Below, in pieces: positions 52,648 to 61,308 of a stretch of 64,000 nucleotides of DNA (the stretch's first letter is position 1; every line of letters begins with the position of its first letter). The stretch is from positions 62,001 through 126,000 of the forward strand of contig CAXXRM010000004.1 of the NCBI GenBank assembly GCA_963663135.2, read 5' to 3'. Source of the DNA: Io17-Chloro-G2 sp963663135 (lineage in GTDB: Bacteria; Chloroflexota; Dehalococcoidia; Lucifugimonadales; UBA3495). The notes under the pieces are model-generated. The model worked only from the letters and a program-made list of their open reading frames with translations. It searched no databases and was not told where the DNA came from. Both the position numbers and the translations under genes were made by a program.

Positions 52648-52681
52648 CGTTTTTAGCTGTTCTCAACAAGGGAGGCTGATT

Positions 52682-53869
52682 ATGATTACCAAATTCGACA
52701 CTCTTTACGCGGGCCACGTCGACATGGACGATGTGGGCTACGCGGGCACTCCGGTCAACGACCGCTTTTTCCCCAACGGTCATCTCGCTACGGCCTTCGA
52801 CAAGGCCGAGGCCATTGCAACCCTGGCGGACAGGCTGGGGTTCGACACTTTTTGGATGGCCGAACACCATTTTCAGCCCGAGGGGTACGAGTGTATCCCC
52901 AACCTGTTGCTTTTCAACGTTCACCTCGCCCACCTAACCTCGAATGTCAGACTGGGGTGCGCCTTCAACATTGCGCCGATGTGGCATCCACTGCGGCTTG
53001 CCGAAGATTTTGCCACCGCCGACGTGCTCACCGATGGGCGGGTCGTGTTCGGCGTGGGCCGCGGGTACCACACCAGGGAGGTGGAGACATTTGGTGCGCC
53101 CTTGTTGGACCAGGATGCCAACCGGGAATTGTTCGAAGAGCAGGTGGAGGTAATCTTCAAGGCGTTTAACGAGCCGTCATTCTCCCACCACGGCAAATAT
53201 TACGACCTGCCGCCAGACGTTCCGTATCGGGGCTACCAGCTGAAGGACATCTCGTTGGTTCCCCGGCCCAAACACCTGCCGGTGGAATGCTGGCAGCCAA
53301 TTCAGGGCGGCACCCAGCGGGCCCTCGACTTCATGGCCAAGCATCACATCAAGGGGATCATCGGCGGCGGCGTGGCCGAAGGCGGCGTGATGGATGACGT
53401 GATGGTCAATTACCGCGCCGCCCAGGCCAGGTACGGTCGGGAGATGGACATCGGTGGAGATCTGAGCGTGGGGTTCCATTGCTATCTTGCCGACACCCAG
53501 GAAGAGGCAATCAAGGCGGCCTCGGCTTACTATGAGGAAAACGTCAAGATGTTTGGCCCGCTGCGGCTACACCGCGGCCTGACCGAGCAGCAGATGTTGG
53601 ACATCGCAGACCGGACGCGCGCCCCTCTTGCCGGCCTTCCTTCCATGGAGGCTGCAGTCAAACAGGGCGCTTTCCTGGTAGGCCCGCCGGAGCGGATCAT
53701 CGAACAGTTGAAGGCTGTGGAGCAGAAGTATCCGGGCCTGGAAAGGATTGAGGTGGGCCACCCCGTGGGCACCCCTCAAAGAGTTATTCTGGAGCAACTG
53801 GAATGGTTCGCCAAAGAGGTGATGCCGTCATTCAAAGGCAGGGTGGAGGCCGCAGTTCCCGCTGATTAA
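52682..53869 (+). CDS. Luciferase-like flavin-dependent monooxygenase (LLM)
   Basis: This 395-residue TIM-barrel flavin oxidoreductase has GFDTFWMAEHHFQPEGYE, VRLGCAFNIAPMWHPLRLAED and VVFGVGRGYHTREVETFG, the luciferase-family core. KGIIGGGVAEGG and the C-terminal IEQLKAVEQKYPG follow. GGAGG lies 6 bases before ATG 52682; an upstream in-frame ATG would overlap the promoter and was rejected. A perfect terminator hairpin follows the gene. The substrate is unknown. Confidence 0.9.
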   Translation: MITKFDTLYAGHVDMDDVGYAGTPVNDRFFPNGHLATAFDKAEAIATLADRLGFDTFWMAEHHFQPEGYECIPNLLLFNVHLAHLTSNVRLGCAFNIAPMWHPLRLAEDFATADVLTDGRVVFGVGRGYHTREVETFGAPLLDQDANRELFEEQVEVIFKAFNEPSFSHHGKYYDLPPDVPYRGYQLKDISLVPRPKHLPVECWQPIQGGTQRALDFMAKHHIKGIIGGGVAEGGVMDDVMVNYRAAQARYGREMDIGGDLSVGFHCYLADTQEEAIKAASAYYEENVKMFGPLRLHRGLTEQQMLDIADRTRAPLAGLPSMEAAVKQGAFLVGPPERIIEQLKAVEQKYPGLERIEVGHPVGTPQRVILEQLEWFAKEVMPSFKGRVEAAVPAD

Positions 53870-53913
53870 CGCCCCGGTTGGCGAATGCCGACCCGGACCG
53901 GCCGATTTGAGAT

Positions 53914-53946
53914 AAACACACCCGGCTATTTTGGCCGGGTGTGTTT
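53914..53946 (+). terminator. Strong 13-bp terminator hairpin
   Basis: AAACACACCCGGC and GCCGGGTGTGTTT pair perfectly around a 7-base loop. The A/T-ended stem can act on both strands. It separates the monooxygenase from the UGSC gene pair. Confidence 0.8.
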
Positions 53947-54118
53947 ACGTCTGAAGCCGGACCTTGGCCCACGGACCGGAGCGTTGACACTGGACTCGCC
54001 CCTGCTTACACTCGCTTAAACCCCCGGTGGCGGCGGCTTCCGTTTGCGTCCGGGACTGGGACTCGAAAAAGCCACGCTGCGCCCGGGGCCGGGCTCAGAA
54101 AAGCCACGACGAGGAGCG

Positions 54119-55156
54119 ATGACCCTTTCTCCGGCAATGGCGGAAGCCATGGAATTGATGTACGAAACCGGATGGACCGACGGGCTTCCGGTGGTGCCGC
54201 CCACCGGGGATTTGGTTGAAGCGTTTGTGGACGCGTCCGGCCGGGTCCCGGATGAGCTTGTCGCCGAACTGCCGCCCTTGGGAGGCCGTGCCACCGTGGA
54301 GCGCATCGCGGTCAACGCAGTCATGGCCGGGTGCCTTCCGGAATACATGCCGGTGGTCATTACCGCGATTCAAGCGCTGATAGACGACCGGTTTAACCTG
54401 CGGGGCGTTCAGTGCTCGACGGGCATCCACTCACCCCTGGTGATTGTCAACGGGCCAATCGTCAAGCAGTTGGGAATCAACTCGGGATACAACTGTTTCG
54501 GCCAGGGATGGCGGGCCAACGCCACCATCGGCCGGGCGGTAAAGCTGGTGCTGGTGAACCTGGGAGGCGCAACCCCGGGGGAGACCAATAAGGCTACCTT
54601 TGGCCATCCCGGCGCCTACACCTACTGCGTCGCGGAAAACGAAGACGCCAATCCCTGGGAGCCATATCACGTGGAGGAAGGGTTTTCCCCGGAAGACAGC
54701 ACGGTCACGGTTTTTCCCGGAGAAGCGCCCCACAACGTGATGTATCACGCGGTGAACGCCAGGAATTTCTTGACCGTGCTGGCCGATACCATGTGCGCTT
54801 TGGGCAATGTTCAAATGTACGTGATGGGCGACACCATGGTGTTCCTAGGCCCCGAGCATGCCCGCCTGCTGGCGGAGGCCGGGTGGCGGAAGCGGGACGT
54901 TAAACAGTTCCTGTTCGAGCACGCACGCCGGCCTGTCGGCTTGCTGCGCCGGGGCGGCCCGGCCCAGGGAGACGACCGGCGGGAAATGCTCTGGCCCAGG
55001 TTTGTAGACCACACCGACGACAGGGAAATGGTTCCGGTGGTGCGCCGGGTGGAGGATATTCACATTTTTGTCGCCGGCGGCGCCGGAGGTCCTCACTCGG
55101 TGTGCGTGCCTGGCTGGGGTTCCCGCCGGGCCATCCGCAGGATTGAGATTCCCTAG
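54119..55156 (+). CDS. Conserved protein encoded directly upstream of the UGSC selenoprotein
   Basis: This 345-residue protein has no signal peptide or membrane segment. Distinctive segments are YETGWTDGLPVVPPT, NAVMAGCLPEYMPVV, NLRGVQCSTGIHSPLVIVNGP, GWRANATIGRAVKL and GHPGAYTYCVAENEDANPWEP. Several Cys residues could take part in thiol chemistry (AGCLPEY, VQCSTG, TYCVAEN). I recognise it as a conserved family often next to UGSC-motif proteins, but its activity is not established. ATG 54119 is chosen because GAGGAG precedes it closely; upstream sequence to 54044 is not family-like. The selenoprotein gene starts 37 bp later. Confidence 0.75.
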   Translation: MTLSPAMAEAMELMYETGWTDGLPVVPPTGDLVEAFVDASGRVPDELVAELPPLGGRATVERIAVNAVMAGCLPEYMPVVITAIQALIDDRFNLRGVQCSTGIHSPLVIVNGPIVKQLGINSGYNCFGQGWRANATIGRAVKLVLVNLGGATPGETNKATFGHPGAYTYCVAENEDANPWEPYHVEEGFSPEDSTVTVFPGEAPHNVMYHAVNARNFLTVLADTMCALGNVQMYVMGDTMVFLGPEHARLLAEAGWRKRDVKQFLFEHARRPVGLLRRGGPAQGDDRREMLWPRFVDHTDDREMVPVVRRVEDIHIFVAGGAGGPHSVCVPGWGSRRAIRRIEIP

Positions 55157-55193
55157 AGGCCCAACACCCAGATAGGTTTTCCAGCGAGGTTGT

Positions 55194-55775
55194 ATGGCAA
55201 TTGCCCCCACCAAGGCTCCGGCGCGGAGCATAGAAGAGAGGCTAAGCGCTCTGGGAATTCGCAGCCCGATTGACCCCGAAGCGGCCACCCTGTGGCGCGC
55301 CGCGCCGCGGCTCACCATCCTGGACGGGAAAGTCGGCGGTTTCTTGGGAAACAGAAAGGCCAACGCAGAAGTTTTGCTCCGGGACGTCCAGCAGATAATG
55401 GCCCAGCGGTTCGGACCTGCCGACGGCATTGCCCTGGACAAGTTCATCTACTCCAGGCCCGCCGCCGATGACATCATTGATTCTCTGGTTGACCGTTGCG
55501 ACTTTGTGGTGACGGCAATCGCCGATTGAGGGTCCTGCACCTCGTGCAGTGTGCACGACGCAATGACCCTGGAAAACCGGGGGATACCCACGGTGGTTAT
55601 CTGCACCCAACCCTTTCTTAATTCAGCACACGTTCACGCTCGGACCTTTGGCCGCCAGGGATTTCGGCCTGTGGGCATCCCCCATCCTCTGGGCGGGTTG
55701 CCCGGCGCGTTGGTGTCGGAACGGGCCGAATCGATTGTGGATGAGGTGGTCTCGGCTCTGATCCTGGATCCTTAG
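55194..55775 (+). CDS. UGSC-family selenoprotein (Sec encoded by TGA at 55527-55529)
   Basis: One frame of 194 codons is interrupted only by TGA at codon 112. The residues around it read TAIAD-U-GSCTSCSVHDAMTLE, the UGSC motif exactly, so TGA should encode selenocysteine. Downstream, RGIPTVVICTQPFLNSA and VGIPHPLGGLPG continue the family in frame to TAG 55773. Ordinary gene calling would give a false 111-residue protein plus an orphan fragment. UGSC proteins were first noted as selenoproteins in marine metagenome data and are predicted thiol/selenol redox proteins. A SECIS-like hairpin follows the TGA. ATG 55194 has GCGAGG upstream. No selABCD genes are in this window, so Sec machinery must be elsewhere. 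Confidence 0.88.
55542..55558 (+). promoter_or_regulatory. Bacterial SECIS-like hairpin in the coding sequence
   Basis: TCGTGCA and TGCACGA form a perfect 7-bp stem with loop GTG (55549-55551). The loop begins 19 bases after the TGA and has G as its first base. This fits general rules for bacterial SECIS elements (small loop with an early G, 16-37 nt after UGA). Three alternative shorter pairings exist nearby (for example CTGCAC/GTGCAG at 55535-55549). Confidence 0.7.
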
Positions 55776-55856
55776 CCGGATGGCCGGCGCGGTTGTGCTT
55801 GGGATTAGGCCTTGGGCCGCCCGCACTAAACTCCACTCACCCTAAGGAGACTAAAG

Positions 55857-56735
55857 ATGGCGACGGTAGGTACCGGGAAATACACCTATGAGATAGTGGA
55901 AGACTGGGGCTCACTCCCCCAGGGTTGGGAGTTGGGCCAGACTGCCATTGTCACTGACTCCCAGGACCGGGTGTACCTGTTCAACCGCAGCGACCACCCG
56001 TTGATTGTGCTGGACCGGGAGGGGAATTTTCTATCGGCGTGGGGCGAAGGGGTTTTGACCGATGCCCACGGCATGTTTATCGACGCCGAAGACAATCTGT
56101 ACCTCCCGGTCAAGAACAATCACTTGGTGCTCAAGTACAGCTCCCAGGGTAACCTTTTGATGTCGCTGGGCACGCGAGACCAACCCTCGGACACCGGTTG
56201 GTCGGGCAATATCTCCGACCCGGTGCAGCGAGCCGCAGGTCCGTTCAACCGTCCCACCGACGTTGCCCTTTCCCCGGATGGAGACCTGTACATTTCGGAC
56301 GGTTACGGCAACTCCCGGGTCCACAAGTTCACCACCGGGGGCGAGTTGCTCTTTTCGTGGGGAGAACCGGGAAAAACGGGTCCCGGAGTGTTTCACGTTC
56401 CCCATGGAGTATGGGTGCACACCGACGGCAGGGTCTTCGTGGCCGACCGGGAAAACAACCGGGTCCAGATTTTTGATCTGGATGGCAATTTCCTGGACCA
56501 GTGGACCGATTTTTCCCGTCCCTGTGATATCTACATCGACCAGGACGAGGTGCTTTTTATTCCCGAGTTGGACGCGTTCATGAGCGTTGTGTCCATAGAT
56601 GGAGAGCTTTTGGCCCGGTGGGCGGGGCCGACCGACGCCGGGGCTCACGCCATCTGGTTGGACTCCCGCGGTGACCTGTACATCAACCAGAACCTGGAAG
56701 GCCAGCGCCTGCTCAAGTACCGCAAAGTGGGCTAA
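55857..56735 (+). CDS. NHL-repeat beta-propeller protein
   Basis: This 292-residue propeller has NHL-type repeats: FNRPTDVALSPDGDLYISDGYGNSRVHKF, HVPHGVWVHTDGRVFVADRENNRVQIFD and AHAIWLDSRGDLYINQN. It lacks a signal peptide. Similar proteins include peptidyl-alpha-hydroxyglycine amidating lyase-like and SMP-30-like families. No catalytic assignment is safe. It starts 82 bp after the selenoprotein stop and could belong to the same transcript. Confidence 0.87.
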   Translation: MATVGTGKYTYEIVEDWGSLPQGWELGQTAIVTDSQDRVYLFNRSDHPLIVLDREGNFLSAWGEGVLTDAHGMFIDAEDNLYLPVKNNHLVLKYSSQGNLLMSLGTRDQPSDTGWSGNISDPVQRAAGPFNRPTDVALSPDGDLYISDGYGNSRVHKFTTGGELLFSWGEPGKTGPGVFHVPHGVWVHTDGRVFVADRENNRVQIFDLDGNFLDQWTDFSRPCDIYIDQDEVLFIPELDAFMSVVSIDGELLARWAGPTDAGAHAIWLDSRGDLYINQNLEGQRLLKYRKVG

Positions 56736-56753
56736 GGACCAAGGCTGGATTTA

Positions 56754-56781
56754 CCACAGAGGGCGCAGAGAACACAGAGGT
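56754..56781 (+). repeat. Short CACAGAG direct repeats
   Basis: CCACAGAGGGCGCAGAGAACACAGAGG contains three near-repeats of CACAGAG in the gap before the next gene. This motif is a common intergenic repeat in environmental genomes; I infer no function. Confidence 0.45.
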
Positions 56782-56848
56782 CTTATTATGGGCGCTGGGT
56801 TTGTACACTGGCGCCGCGCTTACAACTACTTTTGGTAGGGGTTGCTCG

Positions 56849-57736
56849 TTGAAGATAGGAGCTATTTTTCCGCAAACTGAAATCTCTCCGGACCCGGTGG
56901 AGATTAAAGACTTTGCCCAAGCGGTCGAGGGCATGGGATACGACCACATTTTCATTGCCGACCATGTTTTAGGAGCCGACCCGCGGCGTCATAGTCATCC
57001 GTCGCTGCAGACCTACAGTCATGAAAGCGTGGTGCACGAAATCATGACTACCATGGGGTATTTGGCGGCGGTCACCAAGACAGTCGGTTTGGCGTCGGGA
57101 ATCTTGATTCTGCCCCAGCGGCAGACAGCGCTGGTGGCCAAGCAGGCCGCGGAGGTGGACATCCTGAGCGGCGGCCGGCTGCGGCTGGGCATTGGCGTGG
57201 GTTGGAACGACGTAGAATACCAGGCCCTCGGCCAGGACTTTCAGAATAGAGGTAAACGCAGCGAAGAGCAGATCGCGCTGATGCGGGCCTTGTGGACCAA
57301 AGAAGTGGTCAATTTTGAGGGGCGTTGGCACCGGGTCAGCAACGCCGGAATAAATCCCCTGCCCGTGCAGCGTCCCATTCCCGTTTGGCTCGGCGGAGGC
57401 ACCCAGGGAACGGGCCGCGTGCTTCGCCGCGTCGCCGCCATCGCCGATGGCTGGTGTCCCGGTTTCGGCCCCGATGCCGTGGGCCAAGAGTTGGTCCAGA
57501 TGGTCCGGGACTACATGACCAAGGCAGGCCGCGACCCCGCGGACCTGGACCTGGAGGGTCGCATTTGGACTGCCGGCAAGCAGCCCGAAGACTGGCTGGG
57601 CGAAGCCAGGCAGTGGCAGGAATTGGGAGCCACGCACCTGGTGGTGGAAACCCGCAAGGGCGGGCTGGAGTCCATGGATGGCCGGCTCAGCGTAATCCAG
57701 CAGTTCAAGGAAGTGGTTGGAGCGTTGGCGGACTGA
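56849..57736 (+). CDS. LLM-family F420/flavin-dependent oxidoreductase
   Basis: This luciferase-fold oxidoreductase of about 295 residues is shorter than the other two in the window. LKIGAIFPQTEI, GYDHIFIADHVL, GLASGILILPQRQTALVAKQAAEVDIL and LRLGIGVGWNDVEYQALG are typical of the F420-dependent TIGR03619-like branch. Whether it uses FMN or F420 cannot be decided here. TTG 56849 is the likely start (GGTAGGGG upstream); a longer frame from TTG 56801 adds non-family residues. It is followed by enoyl-CoA hydratase. Confidence 0.88.
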   Translation: MKIGAIFPQTEISPDPVEIKDFAQAVEGMGYDHIFIADHVLGADPRRHSHPSLQTYSHESVVHEIMTTMGYLAAVTKTVGLASGILILPQRQTALVAKQAAEVDILSGGRLRLGIGVGWNDVEYQALGQDFQNRGKRSEEQIALMRALWTKEVVNFEGRWHRVSNAGINPLPVQRPIPVWLGGGTQGTGRVLRRVAAIADGWCPGFGPDAVGQELVQMVRDYMTKAGRDPADLDLEGRIWTAGKQPEDWLGEARQWQELGATHLVVETRKGGLESMDGRLSVIQQFKEVVGALAD

Positions 57737-57852
57737 CCGCCGCAACCCGCGGTGCTAAACTGAATTCGCTCCCCCGGTTGCATCTCACCGGTTCCGGCCC
57801 GGTGGGAGGCGTTGGGCCCCGGCGCCACCGGTATCAATGAGGAGGCAACACC

Positions 57853-58626
57853 ATGACACAAGACACGGTCCTCTACCATGCAGAAGACGGCGTTGCGGTG
57901 TTGACCTTGAACAATCCAAAGCAGCGCAACGCCCTGTCCAGTTCCACCTTGGCGCTGCTCAAAACCTACCTGGCGCAAATCGCAGGCGATTCAACCATCA
58001 AGGTGGTGGTTATTCGTTCCGAGGGTCCGGTGTTCAGTTCCGGGCATGATCTCAACGAGTTGGTGGGCGGTGACCCGGAAGACTACGCGGGGGTGTTCGC
58101 TGATTGCACCGCGGTGATGGAGGCTATCCGGCTGTTGACCAAGCCCGTGATTGCCCAGGTGCAGGGTTTGGCTACTGCTGCCGGCTGCCAGTTGGTTGCC
58201 ACCTGCGATCTCTCCGTAGCCGCGGACAACGCTAGATTTGCAACTCCGGGAGTCCAAATAGGCTTGTTTTGCACCACTCCCGGCGTAGCCGTTGCCCGGG
58301 CGGTAATGCCCAAGAAGGCGATGGAAATGCTGTTGACCGGCCTTCCCATCCCGGCCCAAGAGGCCCTGGAGTTTGGACTGGTAAACCGGGTGGTGCCCGC
58401 GGAGGAACTGGAACAAGAAACTATGGCCTTGGCTCGGCGGATCTGCCAGGCCAGCGCCCGGACCATTGCCATAGGCAAGCCGGCCTTCTACCGGCAAGTG
58501 GAAATGGACCGGCCAGCCGCTTACGACATGGCGCAGAGGGTCATGGTGGAGAACCTACAGGACGTAGACGCCCAGGAGGGGATAACCGCTTTCCTGGAGA
58601 AGCGGGAGCCCCACTGGACCGGCTGA
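57853..58626 (+). CDS. Enoyl-CoA hydratase/isomerase (crotonase)
   Basis: This 257-residue crotonase hydrates or isomerises enoyl-CoA esters. VLTLNNPKQRNALS, GPVFSSGHDLNELV (oxyanion hole) and VIAQVQGLATAAGCQLVATCDL are clear. The usual Glu pair of hydratases is not obvious; TPGVQIGLFCTTPGVAVAR suggests a side branch. ATGAGGAGGCAAC supplies the Shine-Dalgarno sequence before ATG. The other crotonase (60034) is a different paralogue. Confidence 0.9.
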   Translation: MTQDTVLYHAEDGVAVLTLNNPKQRNALSSSTLALLKTYLAQIAGDSTIKVVVIRSEGPVFSSGHDLNELVGGDPEDYAGVFADCTAVMEAIRLLTKPVIAQVQGLATAAGCQLVATCDLSVAADNARFATPGVQIGLFCTTPGVAVARAVMPKKAMEMLLTGLPIPAQEALEFGLVNRVVPAEELEQETMALARRICQASARTIAIGKPAFYRQVEMDRPAAYDMAQRVMVENLQDVDAQEGITAFLEKREPHWTG

Positions 58627-58690
58627 CCCGTTTCGGCTCGACCATTCCGGACGCACGGTGGATTCCGGTTATCCCCCCGCCGGATTCCCG

Positions 58691-59773
58691 TTATCCGAAA
58701 GTGATCACGCTCCGGGCCACGGCGCCCTGCTTCATATCCTCGAAGGCCTCGTTGACGTCCGACAGGTTCAACCTCTGGGACACCATCTGGTCCAACTTCA
58801 GCCGTCCCTGCAAGTAAAACTCGATGTAACGGGGCATGTCGGTCCGGAACCTGTTGGAGCCCATGCTGCTTCCCTGAATCCGACGTTCCCGCAGGAATGA
58901 CGGCCCGTCCAGCTCGATCTTGACCCCCTGGGGAATCATGCCGATTATGGTTGCCGTCCCGCCCGCCCGCAGCATGGCGAAGGACTGCTCGGCGGTTTCT
59001 TTGGTTCCGATGGCTTCGAAGGAGTAGTCCACACCGCCGTTGGTCAGGTCTCGGATTTTCTCCACCACGTCGCCCCCCGACGCGTCTATGACGTCGGTGG
59101 CCCCGAATTGGGTGGCCATGGTCAGCTTGGTTTCCACCCGGTCGATGGCGATGACCCGGAGCGCTCCGGCCAGGATTGCCCCCTGGATGGCGCTGAGGCC
59201 CACACCGCCGCACCCGATGACCGCCACCGTGCTGCCGGGCTCGACCTTGGCGGTGTTGATCGCTGCGCCAACGCCGGTGGTGACTCCGCACCCGATGAGG
59301 GCAAGCTGCTCGAAGGGCACGTCGTCCCGAACTTTGACCGTGGCGTTTTCGTGTACCAGCATCTGCTCGGCGAAAGACGATATCTCCGCCATCTGAGTAA
59401 TCCGGTCGTTGCCCTGGCGGAGCCGGGGAGGTTCTCCGGGAGACCGGACCACGTCTTCCCGGTAACAAAGATTCGGCCGTCCGCTGAGACACCGGTCGCA
59501 AAGGCCGCAGAAGACCGAAAGGCAGGTGATCACCCGGTCGCCCGGCTGCACGTAACTCACCTGGCTGCCCACGGCTTCCACTGTGCCCGCGGCTTCATGG
59601 CCGAGCACGACCGGCATGTTGATCCGGTATTTGCCCTCGACAAAATGCAGGTCGCTGTGACAGACTCCGGTGGCGCCGGTGCGGATTAAGACCTCTCGCG
59701 GTCCGGGGTTGTCCACCTGCACTTCTTCAATCTCCAGGGGTCGGTCCACTTCACGGAGTACCGCTGCTTTCAT
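58691..59773 (-). CDS. Zinc-dependent alcohol dehydrogenase
   Basis: This 360-residue medium-chain dehydrogenase has catalytic zinc ligands GVCHSDLH and GHEAAG and the later GCGVTTGVGAAINTA. Structural-zinc cysteines are in CGLCDRCLSGRPNLC. The Rossmann loop is VIGCGGVGLSAIQGA. The pattern resembles class III-like and mycothiol- or NDMA-dependent alcohol dehydrogenases. It may oxidise an alcohol or aldehyde intermediate of the neighbouring CoA pathway. It converges with the first crotonase. Confidence 0.93.
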   Translation of the reverse strand: MKAAVLREVDRPLEIEEVQVDNPGPREVLIRTGATGVCHSDLHFVEGKYRINMPVVLGHEAAGTVEAVGSQVSYVQPGDRVITCLSVFCGLCDRCLSGRPNLCYREDVVRSPGEPPRLRQGNDRITQMAEISSFAEQMLVHENATVKVRDDVPFEQLALIGCGVTTGVGAAINTAKVEPGSTVAVIGCGGVGLSAIQGAILAGALRVIAIDRVETKLTMATQFGATDVIDASGGDVVEKIRDLTNGGVDYSFEAIGTKETAEQSFAMLRAGGTATIIGMIPQGVKIELDGPSFLRERRIQGSSMGSNRFRTDMPRYIEFYLQGRLKLDQMVSQRLNLSDVNEAFEDMKQGAVARSVITFG

Positions 59774-60033
59774 AGCTCATCTCATTTCGGGGCAGTATTG
59801 ATTGGGCCGCGCGGTCTGGATTCTTGGAGGAACTTAGCCCATTTGGGTAGGCGTGAATGTAGCACCGCGGCTAATGACGGTCAACTGTTCCAGCGCGCGG
59901 GTACGCGGCCTTGACGCCACGCAATCTGAGACTAAACTGATTAACGAAACGGCTTGGGGACGGTCCCAACCGTTACAGCAACCCTCTCGGTCGGCGTGTC
60001 GCCGGAATACTGAATTAGAATTTGGAGGAAATC

Positions 60034-60882
60034 ATGGGACCAAAGTTGGTGGACCACCTGTTGTACGAACCCGAAGAATCCGGAATTCTCTGGATCAGGT
60101 TCAACCGCCCGGAGCGGATGAACGCCCTGATTGGGTCTTCTGAGGAAAACAGCACGGTAGCGAAGGTTGGCGAGTACATGCGGGCGGGAGACGATGACCC
60201 CAACATCCGGGTGATCGTGCTCACCGGGGTGGGAAGAGGATTCTGTTCCGGCGCGGACATGCGGCGGGACACTCCGGACGATGTCAAGGGAGAGAATTTT
60301 ACCGGCAACCGGAGCGAGACATCCGGACCCGACTCCAGCCGGGAGCATTTCTTCCACGGCTTTACCAAGCTGCACCGGGACATATCCCAGGTACGCAAAC
60401 CCACCGTGGCCATGATCAACGGGCCGGCGGTCGGGTCGGGCATGGATATGGCGCTGCACTGCGACATCCGGGTGGGCTGCGAAAACACCCGGTTCATCGG
60501 GTACCAGCAATTGGGCCAGATCGTTGAAAACGGCGGCAGTTACTACCTGCCAAAGATGGCGGGATTGGGCCGCGCCCTGGAATTCGCCTACACCGGGCAC
60601 CTGGATGCCCAGCGCGCCTACCAGTGGGGCTTGCTTAACCACCTGGTGGAGTCGGAAAAACTGGAGGAGACCACCAGGGAGCTTTGCGACCGCATCATGC
60701 GAACGCCGCCGATGGTGCAGTGGGTCAGCAAGCGTATCATGCGCGCTTCTCTGGACAGCACTTTGGAAAACACCATGGTTATGACGTCCAACGCCGGTGG
60801 CATTCTCAATGGGTCTGAAGACGCCATTGAAGCCAGGCAGGCTTTCCTGGAGAAGCGGGCGCCAACGTTCCAGGGTAGGTAA
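60034..60882 (+). CDS. Enoyl-CoA hydratase/isomerase (crotonase)
   Basis: This 282-residue crotonase has LWIRFNRPERMNALI, GVGRGFCSGADMRRD (oxyanion hole), KPTVAMINGPAVGSGMDMALHCDIRVG and a C-terminal RQAFLEKRAPTFQGR typical of the family. GGAGGAAATC precedes ATG 60034; TTG 60022 is also open. It is a paralogue of the crotonase at 57853, with low resemblance, so the two likely act on different CoA esters. Confidence 0.92.
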   Translation: MGPKLVDHLLYEPEESGILWIRFNRPERMNALIGSSEENSTVAKVGEYMRAGDDDPNIRVIVLTGVGRGFCSGADMRRDTPDDVKGENFTGNRSETSGPDSSREHFFHGFTKLHRDISQVRKPTVAMINGPAVGSGMDMALHCDIRVGCENTRFIGYQQLGQIVENGGSYYLPKMAGLGRALEFAYTGHLDAQRAYQWGLLNHLVESEKLEETTRELCDRIMRTPPMVQWVSKRIMRASLDSTLENTMVMTSNAGGILNGSEDAIEARQAFLEKRAPTFQGR

Positions 60883-60897
60883 CAGAGCAACCAAATT

Positions 60898-60925
60898 CCG
60901 GGCATTCCGTCCGCGGTTTGCCCGG
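60898..60925 (+). terminator. Weak hairpin after the crotonase gene
   Basis: CCGGGCA and TGCCCGG pair around 14 bases. GGCAGGCCTTTCTTC follows, with a short pyrimidine run. It is possibly a weak terminator. Confidence 0.3.
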
Positions 60926-61157
60926 GGCAGGCCTTTCTTCAAGTCCAGTTGTCTTATCGAGAGGCTGTTGATCGGCGTGTTTTCTGCGGATGCGCCCCGA
61001 TGGGGCTTGCGCTGGCAGGTCCGTCCCGATTGGGCGGTTGAGTCAAGCTGACGAAGTGCCTTTGCTGAGAGTGTCCAAGCCCATGCCGGGTGGCGTCAAA
61101 TGGCTCGGATCGGCGGGTTGATGGGAGAGTTAGAACCGTGTTTTGAGGAAGGATACT

Positions 61158-61233
61158 TGGTCGGGGTGAGTGGACTCGAACCACCGGCCTCTTCGTCCCG
61201 AACGAAGCGCGCTAGCCACTGCGCTACACCCCG
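61158..61233 (-). tRNA. tRNA-Pro (anticodon CGG)
   Basis: The reverse strand folds as a complete cloverleaf. Acceptor CGGGGTG pairs with CACCCCG, the anticodon stem-loop is CTTCG-TTCGGGA-CGAAG with anticodon CGG, and the T loop contains GGTTCGAGTCC. The discriminator is A. CCA is encoded (61158-61160). It reads codon CCG. Confidence 0.97.
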
Positions 61234-61258
61234 AGCCTATCGGGTTTAACCAGGGACC

Positions 61259-61264
61259 ATTATA
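61259..61264 (-). promoter_or_regulatory. Perfect -10 box for tRNA-Pro
   Basis: TATAAT on the reverse strand lies 26 bases before the tRNA 5' end. The -35 region (near 61282-61287, CCCCCA-like) is poor. Confidence 0.5.
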
Positions 61265-61308
61265 CGCCAATCCGGCAGATTGGGGGAACGAATTCCCTAA
61301 CCCCGCCG

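Larger units (their letters stand above)
52056..52681 (+). other. 626-bp gap with promoter near its right end
   Basis: Apart from the promoter and 14-bp duplication near 52592-52647, no gene or known RNA is recognised. Short open frames on the reverse strand are unconvincing. Confidence 0.4.
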
